A stretch of DNA of 64,000 nucleotides from Eumeta japonica (GCA_005406025.1 BGZK01000719.1:241440-305439); one strand, 5' to 3'; shown: positions 12,568 to 25,117, counted from the first letter of the stretch. Program-made: numbers and translations. Notes: generated from the sequence alone by a model not told the origin.

Positions 12568-13590
12568 GTGGAAAAATTTTCGTGCAATAATTTTCTACGA
12601 CATTCGTTACCATTTAAGCCAACCAGAAAGTTATAACAGACTTCGGTTGGTCTTTCATGACAGAACTTCAGCCTTTTCAGTCTCACCTGTTTATAACTGG
12701 CTTAACGACTTTAAATATGGTCGCATTAATCTGACTGATGATCTGCGGGACGACCGAAGGCAAGATCATTGCTGTGTGGCTCATGATAAAGACTGCCGAA
12801 AAAGTGACTTAACAGCATCTTCTGCTATTTTTAGACAAGCTTAGGCATCGGTATGAGTCAAGTGCACAAAATCCTTCCTGAACATTTAGAAAGCTTTGGA
12901 CTCGATGGATACTTCATAATTTGACCGAAGGTCTAAAACTCTAACTCTAAAAACTAAAACTGTTAATTAATGCCGCGAAATGATATAAAGATTTTCCGGT
13001 GGTGACTCTAATGATGTATGCGACATGGTTGCTTGTGACGAAAACTAGATTTACTGTTACGATCCCGAAACCAAAAGACAGTTTCCTCAGTTGGGTGTTA
13101 CCTTTTGAGAAGTTGCCTACTAAAGTAAAACTAGGTGGAAGCATCGGAAAAAAGATGGTGGCCTTTTTCTTTAGAAGATCAGGTTATTATGCAATAATTG
13201 TTTTAAAGGATAAACAAGTCACTGCAGACAAATACACTAACAATTTTTTGCCCTTGTTTTGGAAAAAAATCGGGTAAAACGACCTCGCAGTAAAATTCTC
13301 GTTTATCGTGACAACACCTCACTACGTACCACTAGACAAATAAATAATTATTTGGGAACGTTAAGTGTATAAGTACTGACTAATAAGAAAGTTAAGTATA
13401 TAAATACTGCTGGTTAGTGCTAACTGCTTTTGAAATAAAAATTTCGGATGGAAAACTTTCAAGATTACAGACGACCACTTCGTTTCGAACATCCAAAGTA
13501 AGAAAATCCAGAAAAATGAAGTATATCAGTTGCTGATTATCCAAAGAAAAAGACGTTGCAGTTAACCAGCAAAAGTTTCATTTGAGAACA
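12568..13590 (+). pseudogene. Mariner transposase pseudogene (first lineage)
   Basis: Seen: translated pieces in successive frames follow the mariner order. The N-terminal HTH region has FRAIIFYDIRYHL and later VYNWLNDFKYGRINL (12580-12750). Next come GMSQVHKILPEHL (about 12852-12890) and, one frame over, RWILHNLTE (about 12906). A central part has YDPETKRQ then PFEKLPTKV, GKKMVAFFF and TADKYTNN (13040-13250), and then KRPRSKILVYRDNTS (about 13278-13320), equivalent to the HHDNA motif. The catalytic region is disrupted by several frameshifts and stops, and the C-terminus past about 13345 is hard to follow. Known: mariners are Tc1/mariner-superfamily DD34D cut-and-paste elements. Terminal inverted repeats were not found. 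The relic ends only about 90 bp below the Pax exon. Confidence 0.8.
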
Positions 13591-13678
13591 ATGATAAAAA
13601 TTGAATTGGTCTCTTATTATTATCGTAAACATAATAAAATTTTACTATACCATAAAATGTTATTATTAAAACACTTAC

Positions 13679-13876
13679 CCAATAATTTAGTCACGGCTCC
13701 TTGTTGAGATAGAACATGATGAGCGATGTCGTAGTGCCTCAATCCGAACCGGGACAGCTCCAGGAGCCGCTGTTGAGAGAGGAGCGTTGAAAGAGGGTGA
13801 GTGCCGCCCCCCGCGTACAGGGGAGCGCCCCCCGCGCTCCCGCCCCCGCCGCCGGACGACGATGGCGATACCGGCA
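13679..13876 (-). CDS. eyg: Internal exon of eyegone/twin-of-eyegone-type Pax gene (partial PAI subdomain)
   Basis: Seen: a minus-strand open segment preceded by a pyrimidine-rich acceptor (ttctttcag) and followed by a consensus donor (G|GTAAGTG). It is 198 bp: 2 nt completing a split codon, 65 codons, then 1 nt (phase 1 in, phase 1 out). Order: Ser/Gly-rich linker, a PLYAGGGTHPLSTLL stretch, then QQRLLELSRFGLRHYDIAHH and VLSQQGAVTKLLG. Known: Pax PAI helices 2-3 read [20 protein letters not shown] then LRVSHGCVSKILG; the window aligns without gaps, keeping Q-R, E-L, G-R, D-I, V-K and L-G. The beta-hairpin and first helix normally N-terminal to this are absent, as in Eyegone proteins, where DNA binding relies on the C-terminal RED subdomain and a homeodomain. 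The product would be a nuclear transcription factor. Its RED exon is not in the window. Whether this is eyg or its paralogue toe cannot be decided here. Confidence 0.82.
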
Positions 13877-13879
13877 CTG

Positions 13880-15479
13880 AAAGAATTGAGTGATTAATGA
13901 ATTTTTTTAGTATGTAGTAAGTAAATTATTAGGGTTCCGAAGATAACTCGCCGGGCATTAAATTAATCTTAGGTCGATCGTCAGTCTGTTCAGTCGTTAA
14001 CCTTTAGTGTGTCTCTCCGTAGTACCTGTAAAACGCCGTACCTTTTGAACCATAACAGGTAAACGGATGCATTATTCTCGACACACGTTTTAATATGACC
14101 GATATTATGATATCGGTCAAATTAATTTTTACTTTCCGATTTTTTTTATTATTGCTCATGAATAATAAATAGTAAAAAAAACAGAAGGTAAGAAATGAAG
14201 GGTAGGGGACATGCAAGGCATACTTCCGCTAAATTCGTCAAATTAAAATCATCATCAATATTCGCCCAACCTTCAGCCAGTCGCAATGACTGAAAGGGCC
14301 TAGTGTCGATAAACCGAAGGGAACGTAATTATATGAGGGGAGTATAGGTTCTGGTCTAGATTAGGAGAGACGGGACGGAGGGAAGAGCCAGCCAGAATTC
14401 GTGCAACCTTTGGCCAGAAACTGGAATCGGATAGGTAGTAAATACTAAAAAAAATTAAAAACTATAATATTTAGATAAAATAAATATGAAAAATATTACT
14501 ATTGCTATTATTTTTCATTTATCATTGTAATTAATACTATAAATAATAATCTATGAAATTACTATCATGTACTTTGCAAACTATTTATTTTTATAGCAGT
14601 GTTTGAAATGAGCGTTGCACACCAGTACTTATTTAGCTCCAGTAAATTATTTTTGTACAGTCTGTAACTATATACAAGTCTTGTCAAGCAAGAAAATATC
14701 TCTGAATAAACTTTCTTCCTAGTCATGTTGAGTCCTTGTTATAATAAAACCTATCTTGAGGTTTTCAGTGGGCTTAGGTTTTCAGCAGCTAATCCTTCCA
14801 ATGTTAAAAAGTATTATTCCTTATTGTAAGGGTAAAAGCTCACAATAAATAAAATAAGATTTTTGCACAATCTATTGTCAATATACCAAAAAAAAAATAT
14901 ATATATATATACATATATTGTGAGCACTCAGTAACGTTAAGTCTTTCTAAAGATGAGCAACTGCCTCAATATAAACACTAATTATAGAGAAAAACACAAT
15001 AACAATTAATCAGAGCAAGTCTGTCAAGGATAGGTAATTATTGTAAAAGGGGCTCAACATATTTTTACAATAAAACGGCTAAGCATTGAATAATAATGAA
15101 TGCAACAAAACAAATATATTAAACCATAGTTGAAAAAAGTTTTCATTTTAATAATCATTAACTAGGCTGTAGTATAGTGGACATATAAATCATAATAAAG
15201 CTTGGTCGTCTATGTAATTCATTAAAGTATGATATTAAAAATATAGATCTGAAAGAGCTTTTTGTCCACTCTTTACCTTTCTTAGTACTCCAAAGCCAGC
15301 GGCAATAAATTAATGCTAATTTTAAATAATACAACACAAGGAATTATGAAATATGTTTTCTTCATCTTTTTTCTAAGTATAAACAAACTTTGAACGTAGT
15401 AGTCGACAACTTAGTAAACATACGAGTATTGTTTAAACTTTAATCCGAGTTCAAACGTAAGCTTCGAATACAACAATTA
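13880..15479. other. Intronic stretch with a GC-richer fragment
   Basis: A short hairpin (gaccgatat-tatg-atatcggtc) lies near 14097. A GC-richer block at about 14260-14420 (gactgaaagggcctagtg, gagagacgggacggaggg) resembles a repeat fragment but is unidentified. A short (AT)n lies at 14896-14910. No gene is supported. Confidence 0.4.
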
Positions 15480-16080
15480 CAATATTATACCTGTTGTTCT
15501 TCGTCAAGATATTGCCGCATGGTTAAAACACCGTGATACGTGACTCGCCGCGTTGCAAAATTATAACATTACGCGATAACACACGACAGCGATTGTAGTA
15601 ACCCCACAGTGCACCTACCGCACCACGCTTGTAACACAAAAGCGACCGTGTAATTGCCAGCGGAGAGACGTATTATTTCAGGACGTCGTCGCCAGTTCAG
15701 CCGAACGAGCCGAACAATTGCACGCGGTCGCCACTCCCTTGTTGTGGAACGTTATCTGCGTCTGTCTCGCTGTTATTCATAAGTTTTAAAGTTCTAGTTG
15801 CTTCGGTTAAGTTAATACTAAGACTGTACTGTAATTATTTAGCCACTGTATAACCTTTGTTTGCCCTCGGGCGTTATTGCGCATGCGTGTGGGCTTGCTT
15901 CATTACAAAAACGCGCAGTAGCCGTTTCTCACCGTTTCAAGCACAGCAAGTGCGATTCGGAACGAGTTATGGTTTTGGCACGAAAATGATACCGCGTTAG
16001 GATTTGTAGTGATTGCATATTTACGCTGGTTATAGTCGATATAGTTTACACTGGTATAGGCACCGGCTGTAGTCAACGCT
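15480..16080. promoter_or_regulatory. GC-richer island upstream of the Pax exon, possible internal promoter
   Basis: CpG-containing block 1.6-2.2 kb upstream (gene strand) of the 13679-13876 exon. It contains a near-consensus NRF-1/Ewg palindrome TGCGCATGCGTG (15878-15889). No open frame is recognised. It could be an enhancer, or a promoter for a shorter transcript starting inside the first intron. Confidence 0.35.
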
Positions 16081-16679
16081 CAATAGTGAAAAGTCGGTTC
16101 TTGCAAGCAACCGTATTTCCGTTCTTATGATAATTTCAAGAGAACGAACTATCTGCAAGAGGATGTCTTACTACAGTCACCACAGACAATACGACTTATG
16201 TTCATAAAATGATAAAGCATTTCAGTCAATGGTTGTCCCATATGAGTTAGACAGGACTCAGGATTAAATTCATAATGATGTACAAGATTTTTTGTGGTTA
16301 TTTAAAAAGGAAAAAGAAAAATGTTTTGCGTATATTCACATTTTTGACAAGATGACAAAAATCTGATAGTGTAAGAATCAGTCAACAGTCTCAAAGTCGT
16401 TGAATCAAGGCAGTCATCATATGAATACTATTAAAACATTTACACTATCTGTTTATTTGTTCGAACATTATCGAAGCCACTACATTGTATTTATGTTAAA
16501 GTTTTTCACTTTAAAAGTTTATAATTAGATTTAATAATTATCATTCATTTTGCCTCATTAGAAAGACAGGAAAAGGAGTTATAGTAATAAAATCCCATTT
16601 TTTTATAAGGAAGTTTAACTAACACAAAATCAACTCCCATTTCAAATAAATTCATCTAAATAATAGATGAAATTAAAGA

Positions 16680-16870
16680 TCAGAAACGAGATTGGAGTAT
16701 TATTAAACAGGGCGATCGGAATTAGAAACGGGAAAGAAATCAAAATCGAAATTTAAACGCTAATGGGATCAAAATCGAAAGAAAAACTAGGATTAAAATT
16801 GAGAACGAGGACAGAATCACAACAATGAAGCAAGAATTCCAACCGAACAACCGAATGAGTTATTCTGATA
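16680..16870. repeat. Degenerate purine-rich quasi-hexamer repeat
   Basis: Irregular reiteration of words such as aaacggg, aaatcgaaa, gggatcaaaatcg and gagaacgagg. Related sequence appears on the other strand at 20640-20770 and again at 49190-49275. Confidence 0.5.
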
Positions 16871-17089
16871 TAAAATACCAAGGAATTCATCCAACATGTA
16901 TAATAAGTACGGGGCGAACCGCGACCAAAATCTAATAATATATAAACTGCAACAAGTAACGAGACTTAAATTCTCTGTTATAGTCTTTCAATACCTAAGA
17001 AAGCACAGTTCATGGAGATGATCCGACACCAATTACATTTGAAAGACAAAGTGCCATGAGGAAAATTAACTCCGCCTACATCGTAGATG

Positions 17090-17515
17090 CGGGTCTAGTC
17101 AAATGTGTTCACTTTTGAGTACACGAAACTACCACGGCTGCCTGGTATGTACGACAGTGCTTAACAGAAACTATCCAGGTCTTCAGAATTAGAAGTCTAA
17201 TGTTGCAACACGACAACGCGTCTTCTCATATGGTAAAAAATTAGCAACTTTTTGCAAGAAAATCATGTCACGGTCTCAGGACATCCTTATTACTCACCAG
17301 ATCGTCTAACGTACGATTACTGGTTTGTTTTTGTTACTATAAAAATGCGTAGTTATCGTTCCACGTCAGAATCAAAAATCGACTCCAATGTAATTGAGCA
17401 TTTAATTCAATTTCCTTAAATGACCGGCCCAATGTTTTCTTTTCGTGGCAAATTCATGTGCAAAAATGTATTGACTCAGAGACAAACTGCTTGTACATAA
17501 TTTAATCTTGTACGC
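17090..17515 (+). pseudogene. Mariner transposase pseudogene, C-terminal part (second lineage)
   Basis: Seen: TTTAAWYVRQCLTETI then LMLQHDNASSHM (17120-17230), and, one frame over, LQENHVTVSGHPYYSPD followed by KMRSYRSTSES (17250-17380), ending near VQKCIDSETN (17455-17490). HDNAS and HPYYSPD mark the second and third catalytic regions of mariner transposases. Frameshifts and stops separate the pieces. The N-terminal half is missing or unrecognisable. The wording differs from the 12.6-kb copy, so it is a different mariner subfamily. Confidence 0.75.
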
Positions 17516-20500
17516 TTAACTCTTATAATTTCCCTCACAAAATGTACGTAAAAAGTTACTGTGATTCAACTGCTATGATTGTGACGACTAAATTGAAACG
17601 TAAATTGTATCCGATAACCTGTTCCTTATATTTATGGGAAAATCATGTCTGAATGGAGTAATCGGTTTTTACTTCTGTAGCCTCTATGTACTTATATAGA
17701 TGAGTTTTTACGGTCACGTATTTTTCGTTGCAGAGACCGAAATAAAATAAGAATTAACAATCGTGAGTTACTATCATATATACATATTGTTATGCGGTCA
17801 TTTGCAATTGTCGTAAATTGTATTATTTATTCCTATTTATGTACTAAATCGTTTTTAAGATGAGCTTCTATTTAATTGCATTTATACAATAAATCTTGTT
17901 TTAGAAAGCATAACGCATTTTTTGCAAGTTTATTAAAAACTCTAAGTTATGATTAATCGTCAATTACATTATTCCCATAACCATTAAAATATGTTTCAAG
18001 ATAATTATATGTACACACCTTAATCCTTTACCTGATTTAGAGTGTTAGTGATGTCATTTTTTTGAGAACACATTTATAGCTCATCCAACTCCCGCACCGG
18101 TTTTGAAAACCATAAAAATGACCATATTAATGTCTTTATTTATAGAAGATATAAGAACGCCTAAGTGCGATTCTGAGTCTCGTATGATTAGCGTCTCGTG
18201 TGTACTATGTTTTTAGTTTTTATACGCAAAATCACAGAGAAAGTGAAACGTTGTTAAAATTAAAAAAAAAATGCTTGTTTTAGAAATTAAATTAATAATA
18301 TCGTTTGATATTAGATTAATCGATAATATTAGTAATATATAAATTCAGTGAGGAAACTTCCGAGATAAAAATAATCCCGATTTTCGATATTTATAGCAAG
18401 CTAAAATAATACATTAAATTTTAAAAGTAGCGTGTGCGTCTTATTTCATCTGTAAAATATAGCACTATACAATTCATAGAAAATGTTTTACTAAAATTTA
18501 TTTAACTATTTCATTGGCATAATGATTGAAAGCTTGGAATAGTCAACTGGAAAAGAAAATATTGTATTTATTGATATTAATAAGTTAGTAATAAAAATAT
18601 ATATTAATCTTTTAAGTGAATTATTTCTACCAATCAACGTACATATAGGTTATCGGTACACCACAGTATTTTAATTTAATTGTAAATTTAAAATGTTCAT
18701 ATTTTAGTGACGTCATAATTATTTAAAATTACTTCTCCCAGCATTATCTCCATTAAATAAAAAGGACTGAAATCATGACGAAAAGTTTTGTACTTTATTT
18801 CAATTTTGTTCTTCTAAAATATTCTAAACTGTCTTTCTAACTATAATAAAAAAAAGATCTCATAAAGCAAAATGTGTATGACAATTAAAATGTATAAAAT
18901 TATAAAACCGAAATTTGAAATAATGAATCAGTAATAATACATGCTGCACCAAAAACAAACTATAAAAAAAGCTTTTAAAAATATTTTAAAATATATATTT
19001 ACATTTAACAGTTAAATATCGTGTTAATGCAGACGATTATGCAAATCCTAGTTTACATTTGTAGATATTAATTACTTACGGCAAAAAAGTTTAAAAAAAT
19101 TAAAAAATTTAATGGATTATTAGTTTCTATTTAGAACACGCTCCTATATTTTAAAATTCAAGTTAATATAATAAAATAAATTTTGAAAAGTGCCGTCTCA
19201 AACAGGCGATCTTAACTACAATATTTATTCATGGTCGATATTTTCCTATGAAAACTAAACGTGTATATAAAATTTCAAGTCTTTGTTATGTAAGTATTGA
19301 AGTTGCTATATAACTATCAATCATCACCTCAATCCCCATAAGGTGACGATTATGGGGAGTAAGATGACGATTGAGCTGCATGACCAGATCCTAATCCGAG
19401 TTACATCATTTTCATTCAAACTTAACGCGCACACTCACATCAATTCTATCCGGCAATGAAAACCTTTCAAACTCTTATCTCAGCTGCTTCTATGAATCGT
19501 GGCAAAAATTACGTTTTGTTATCAACACCGAGGGTGTAAAAACGAGTCACTGCTAATGACCGAAGACGGTGCCCTTCTAAGGCGACAATTTTTCTCGCAA
19601 AATAGAATTATTACATTGTCATCGGGTATAAGTATACCCGGTGCGTAAATCGTGTACAAGTGTAGAAATACAGTTATGCATACATCAAGTTAAACATAAA
19701 GAAGTCCAAATTCCGTTGCATATTTTGAAATGTAAACATAAAAATACAAAATTTTAAGCTCTTACAAAATAGACTGGTACTTATGTACAGTTTAAACGAG
19801 ATCACATAGACTTCATGCAGTTGAAACGCAATTATGCTGCTTAGAGTTCCCAAAATAAATATGGATTGTATATCATTAAAAAATAATATTAATGTACAGG
19901 TATCATATTTATGTATTTCATTATATATTAAAATTATTTTTTTATAGGTTCTAAAATATTTGAAGATTAATTAAGAATGTCTAATAGATTTAAGATGAGT
20001 GACCTATCAATGTTTATAAAAATTAATAAATATCTTACGGAAAAACTGACAAAGTTCAAGTCAGAATCACTAACTAAGCGTTCTGTAACAACGTAAAATG
20101 CTTAACAGTAAACATTTTTTAAAATAGTTTAGTGAGCAAAATCCAATCGAATATTTAAAATCGTCACTAAACAAATCATGGGAGCGTATCAGATGATACC
20201 ACTCTCGAATATATGACGTCTGTCATCTTAGAAATTGTATATGAATGTGTGTGTGTATATATTGTTGGTGTGAAATAGATCAATCGTACTCAATACTTAA
20301 CGTAATAAAGATAGGCTAAGTTAGATGCCCCTGTATGGTACAGGAACATATTAGCGTGAGTTCGGGTCACATTTGGCCAGTTTTTATTATTTGTTGTTTT
20401 ACTTAAGAGCATATTAGTTTTAGTAACATTAGTAAGAAGTCTGTGTGTACAGCCACTATTGAGAATAAACGCCGTAAAGTATACGTTTCTTATATGAGGA

Positions 20501-20575
20501 TTATCTTTAATTTTTAATTTAATTTTTATTGTTTGTTCTCATGGCGACTGTAGTAACACACACACAGTGAAAATT
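17516..20575. other. AT-rich intronic stretch
   Basis: No supported gene, RNA or mobile element. I note only AT-rich sequence, with a mildly GC-richer patch at about 19310-19640 that includes aaggtgacgattatggggag. Confidence 0.5.
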
Positions 20576-20639
20576 TTGTGAGTCTACCTATTACGGTTCA
20601 AAAGATACAGCCATGTGACTGTTCTCAATGCCAATCTAT

Positions 20640-20770
20640 ATCACTCTCGATTCCAAACCCGGGTTTGATACGAGTCTCGTTCTCGGTTTCGAATCCTCCC
20701 GGCTCCCTTTCGGCTCTCGATTCTGTTCCTCGTCCCGTTTGCAATTATGATTCCGTTACCGACCACAGTT
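20640..20770. repeat. Degenerate pyrimidine-rich quasi-hexamer repeat
   Basis: Reiterated ctcgattcc, cgttctcgg, cggctcccttt and ctcgattctg words, equivalent to the reverse complement of the 16.7-kb purine-rich block. The overlapping 122-codon plus-strand open frame is a product of this composition and is not called as a gene. Confidence 0.5.
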
Positions 20771-21369
20771 TTAATTTGGACCATGCCGGAGCAAATTTTA
20801 GTATCAAAATAAAATTTGTGCATTATTACTTGGACAATGAGTTTCTTTCTATGAATGAGAGAATCGTTAAAATTTGTAGTAACTTAAATATGCAGATGAA
20901 GCCAAAGCGAAATGATAATAGTCTATTTTACTCAAAAAGCTTTTAATTAAATAATTAATTTAGCATCGGCTTAGAAGTTCAGTTTAATTGTAAAAATAGG
21001 TAGACATTAGATACGAATGACAGATTTCTTTTTCAGAAATCTACCTGTTCGGAAGTACAACATATCGCCAATTTCGTAATAATTGTATGAATGCCTTGAA
21101 CTTGTAAAGCGATCAAAAAATACATAATTATTTTTTACATTACACACCCCTACTCCCCCGCCTAATCGTGAAAAACGCATCTCATCACTTATCAAATTCG
21201 TATCTCGCTCCATTAAAAGTTTCATACAAAATTCAACTTTCCTTAATTCTGATAAAAAACAAATTATGCACACATACATACACATGCAACTACATGAAAC
21301 AAATGATTATGGCTACTGAAAAAATAAAAGATATGTTTCTTTTTAAAGTTATCATATGGTAAATAAAAA

Positions 21370-21975
21370 GAACCCATCAATTTTGCAATCACAGGTTCTG
21401 AATGTGAACCAATTTTCATCAAGATCGGTGAAATATTTTTAAGCATAAAAGAAGGTGCATACTGACAGACAGACTGACAAAAAGCAGCTTATTATTTGCG
21501 CAAATACATGTTCTTACTGTCCGATAATTTCTATCGGCATTGATGAAATTTTTTGAAGTTATAAATGAAGATTGAAACAGAAAGACAAACAAACAGCCTG
21601 ACAGACAGTAGGCATTATTTGTACAATCACATGTTCTTACTGTATACAAATTTTTATTAAGATCAGTGTAATTATTTTTAATTTATAAAAGGACATACAA
21701 ACATCAAACAAACAGTAGAATATCATTTGTGCAATTAGATGTTCTTACTGTATATCAATTTTCATCACAGTTAATCAAACCGTTCTTAAGTTATAAAAAC
21801 ACATAAAAACGCACAAACAAACAGACAGATTGTAACTTATCATGTATGCAGTTATATACGGTACAGTTCTTACAGTGTACCGATTTTCATCATAATCGGT
21901 CAAGTCGTTCCTAAGTTATAGCAGGACATACAAACAGACATAGAGACAGACATACATTTTAAAAATGTAGTGTCG
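21370..21975. repeat. Diverged tandem array, about five units of roughly 107-130 bp
   Basis: Each unit has gttcttactgtata (or a variant), then aattttcatcaagatcggt, then aagttataa, then a run of acaaacagacagac. Units start near 21370, 21480, 21612, 21719 and 21833. The unit matches the retroposon-like tail seen at 10.1 kb and 63.1 kb, here multiplied in tandem. Confidence 0.75.
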
Positions 21976-22544
21976 GGGTCAGTTAATCGTAAAAGTTAAT
22001 CTTAAAACGAATATCTATTACGAAATTTTACAAACAAATTTAATGTACAGTCAGACTCTATAGATTTAGATAGTAATATAGATATCGGTGGGACTCGTAT
22101 TAATTGATAACAAAAGTAGGTTGCTTTATAATATACATACTTTGTAAATTACGACCAGCAGTAGATTTAGGATTTTTTCTTAAAGAAATAGGACTACATC
22201 AATAATCATTGGAATGTATAACGGCTGCGTTAATATTCACCTGGCTTTATTTTAAATTATAAACATAAAGAATTTATTAATATGATTCTGAACTTCACGA
22301 CAACGCACATCTCCAACATTGTACGGTCAATAAGGATGCTGTACAAATGTAAACCCCGTCTCAGACCTGTATTTTCCAAAACCAATTTGTTGTTAGCTGG
22401 GTACCGATATGGTGAAGTCCGATCGTAACAATGCATTCTTATGAACACATCTTAACACATTCAATTATAAATTAAGCCATTAACTTAATATACTATAATT
22501 TGTTTATCGGGTTGAGCATCGAAATTAATGCAAGTGGCATAACT
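21976..22544. other. AT-rich intronic stretch, nothing recognised
   Basis: No gene, RNA or repeat that I can support. Confidence 0.5.
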
Positions 22545-23170
22545 TGTCCATAACTCAACCGTTTTTATTGGCAGGTCAACCACGAGATGATTTCATCAAG
22601 AGTGTTGTCGAAGCGCAGGGTAGATGCACAAACGAAATTGCGCATTTAACTCTAAGTGATAAAGCATAATTTTCTTTGTACACGTAAAGTCGCTTGGTTC
22701 AACCGGGAGTGGACATCGACATATAATTTCTCGTGTAATCGCTTCAATAAAGGAGAAAAAAGATATTATCTGCCCACGGTCAATAAATTAACACCGTTTA
22801 GAGCGAAAATGTAGATTCTTAGTGTCGCTACTATAATAAATAAATTGGGCTCGGTTACGAGAGGTGTCTCGGGGAGGCGCGCGGACGTGTGCGTGCCTTT
22901 ATTTGGGTGCGTGAGCAGCGAGGCCTTATTAAAATATTTCGAGTGTAAACTGGAAGGACCACTTAGCGGCGCGCGGCTGTTTCACGCCCGGCCCGATACA
23001 ACATTAAGCCGGCGAGAGATAGCTTATTTGTGCTGAGCTGGGGATTAGGAGCAATAAATCACTGATTAGAATGTATTGACTGGCGTTGAGTCGCCGCGCG
23101 CCGCGGCCGGGCCCGCCTGCGCCTGCGCCTCGCCCGCTGATTTATGTCCTTTCGTTCAGTTCGCTGTAAT
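22545..23170. promoter_or_regulatory. Large GC-rich island, candidate enhancer
   Basis: One of the longest GC-rich blocks in the intron, ending in a dense cluster (tcgccgcgcgccgcggccgg, 23091-23110) after homeodomain-like words (aataaatcactgattag near 23052). A 63-codon open frame here has no recognisable content. No splice-bounded coding segment is seen. Confidence 0.42.
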
Positions 23171-25085
23171 GGACGTTACAGTTTTTGAAGATGCCTCGTG
23201 AATAATTAATTACTTCTGTCTGTTCAGAAACGAATTATATTCCTTTCCCACTGACTTAGGTCATTGTTTGACGATATACAGTGAAATTATTATTCTTGCT
23301 CATCGTTCTAAAGGATTTGTCAGATTTTGTGTAATTCTTGTCGAACTTTTGATCGATACTTAATTTTGCACATATATCACAAATTACAAGCTACTACCTG
23401 TTTTATTTTCCATCTACAGGTAAAGTCATATTGTGATTAAGAAAATGCGTCAATTTAATGGTTTAGTCAAAAGTATTAATTCTGTTGAGATATAAAAAAA
23501 ATTTCAAATTTTTTTATGGCAGTAATGTACTATCGCATGAATTTTTTACCTTCGGTGAATGAATATAATAAAAAAAAAGCTTTTTTAATTCAAAATTATC
23601 GTAATATCTCATTAATTATAATCGGTTAATATAGCAATCTTTCATATAATAACATTAGATCTGTTGAATTATTCGAATATACCAATACATACCGGTATAT
23701 TGTTTAAATAAAATAAATTCATATTAGTGTCATGATCAAGAACTTTTATCAAAATAACAGTGACGTTCCAGTGACTTCCAAGAAGTAAACTAATGCATAA
23801 CATGCAAAATAATGCGATGTGGGATTCAATTTGATCCGCCACACGTCCGACCGAATGCGAAAAAAGTAATAAGAGAATGTTATTCTACCCGCGCGTTTTG
23901 CCACCATTAATGTCGTCGTGCAACCGGAAAATTGCCGGTTTTCATGTAAATTTCGATATGCGATCGTAAGCGAGCCTGTTTCTGCACAACAGTTACACAT
24001 CCTGCAAACTAAATGCATCCGAGCGCCGATAAGATTTCGGTTGTTTCAAGTGCATAATGTGTGAATGCATTTACAATTACCTCTATCAACTGACATATTA
24101 TGGAATATTTTTATAATCGAATAAAAAAATTAAGGAAAAACATCGTGAAGTGCTTCATAATCTTTCGACAATTCGAGAGAAGAAGTATAATGATTACTTT
24201 GAGCTGTGCCTGAAAAAATCTAATTGAATGACGAACGCATGAAGCCTGAAATTGATAAAAGATAGTTTTCTTTTGACTTCATAAGACTTACGAATTTTAG
24301 GAAAAAGACGACTATTTATACTAATTAATATAATGAATGGGCTTGTTTTTATCATAACCGGGGACAATTCTCGGAGCAATATTAGTCAATTTCAATCTTA
24401 ACTTCAGGTTCAGCTTTCAGTCGATTCGTGTGTTTCTCTTTACCGTAATCAAATGTCAAAACCCACTGTTACACGGGTAGGTTGTCATGAAGGACAAAAG
24501 AAATTTTACCGCTTAACCTGAAAGCTTTGGATAATCTTCTTGTCTTTCGATCTTCATTTTTATTTTGATCGGTTATTCACATGTGCACCGTCAAGCTACT
24601 TACACGTGTGAATCATCTAAGCTGCTGTCATTAAGTAAATTTTGTCGCATACTCCCTACGGTTAACTGGAATACCAAAAGGGATAAGCGTGTCTCACTTT
24701 GAAAAACCTTGTGACATAAATAAATCTATTTAATCAACGCTGAAGTGTTGCTATGATTTAAATACTCATCGACTCAACGGTAATCCTTTTCCTTTTGAGT
24801 TAAGTTTGCATATGAAAGAATTAATAACCATTCACAACACAGTCAGTATATCTTTTCGTCCAATATTTACACTCTGGTGGTCCTCTATCTTGGAGTGAGC
24901 GTTAAATCCTGCATATAGTTTTCTTTAAAATGAGCTTTAAGGTTTCCTTTAGATTTCACTTTACAAATAATTCGATTTTTTTTCTATGTAACAAACAATG
25001 TTTGAAGGTCAGTAGCTTTCGCCCTAAGCAAAATATAGGATGACATTATGAAAGTAGCTATAATAAACCTATCTCGCTATAGTCA
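23171..25085. other. AT-rich intronic stretch with a small GC-richer patch
   Basis: The patch at about 23830-24030 contains the inverted pair accggaaaattgccggt. Otherwise nothing is recognised. Confidence 0.45.
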
Positions 25086-25089
25086 AAGT

Positions 25090-25117
25090 TTATATATATA
25101 TATATATATATATATAA
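25090..25117. repeat. (TA)n tract at the left hAT flank
   Basis: Alternating TA abutting the transposon's CAG terminus. It mirrors the (AT)n at 28196-28214 on the other side, so the element apparently split one microsatellite. Confidence 0.9.

Noticed and set aside
13620..13877. Reading the PAI segment as a free-standing 85-codon ORF starting at GTG
   Set aside because: The apparent start is the final G of the acceptor AG plus TG of the exon, and the ORF's C-terminal residues are translated intron after the GTAAGT donor.
20578..20946. 122-codon plus-strand open frame
   Set aside because: Its Ser/Pro-rich N-terminal part is translation of the degenerate pyrimidine-rich repeat. There are no domain and no splice context.
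21370..21975. CRISPR-like array
   Set aside because: Units are long, diverged throughout and without constant repeats plus unique spacers; the DNA is eukaryotic.
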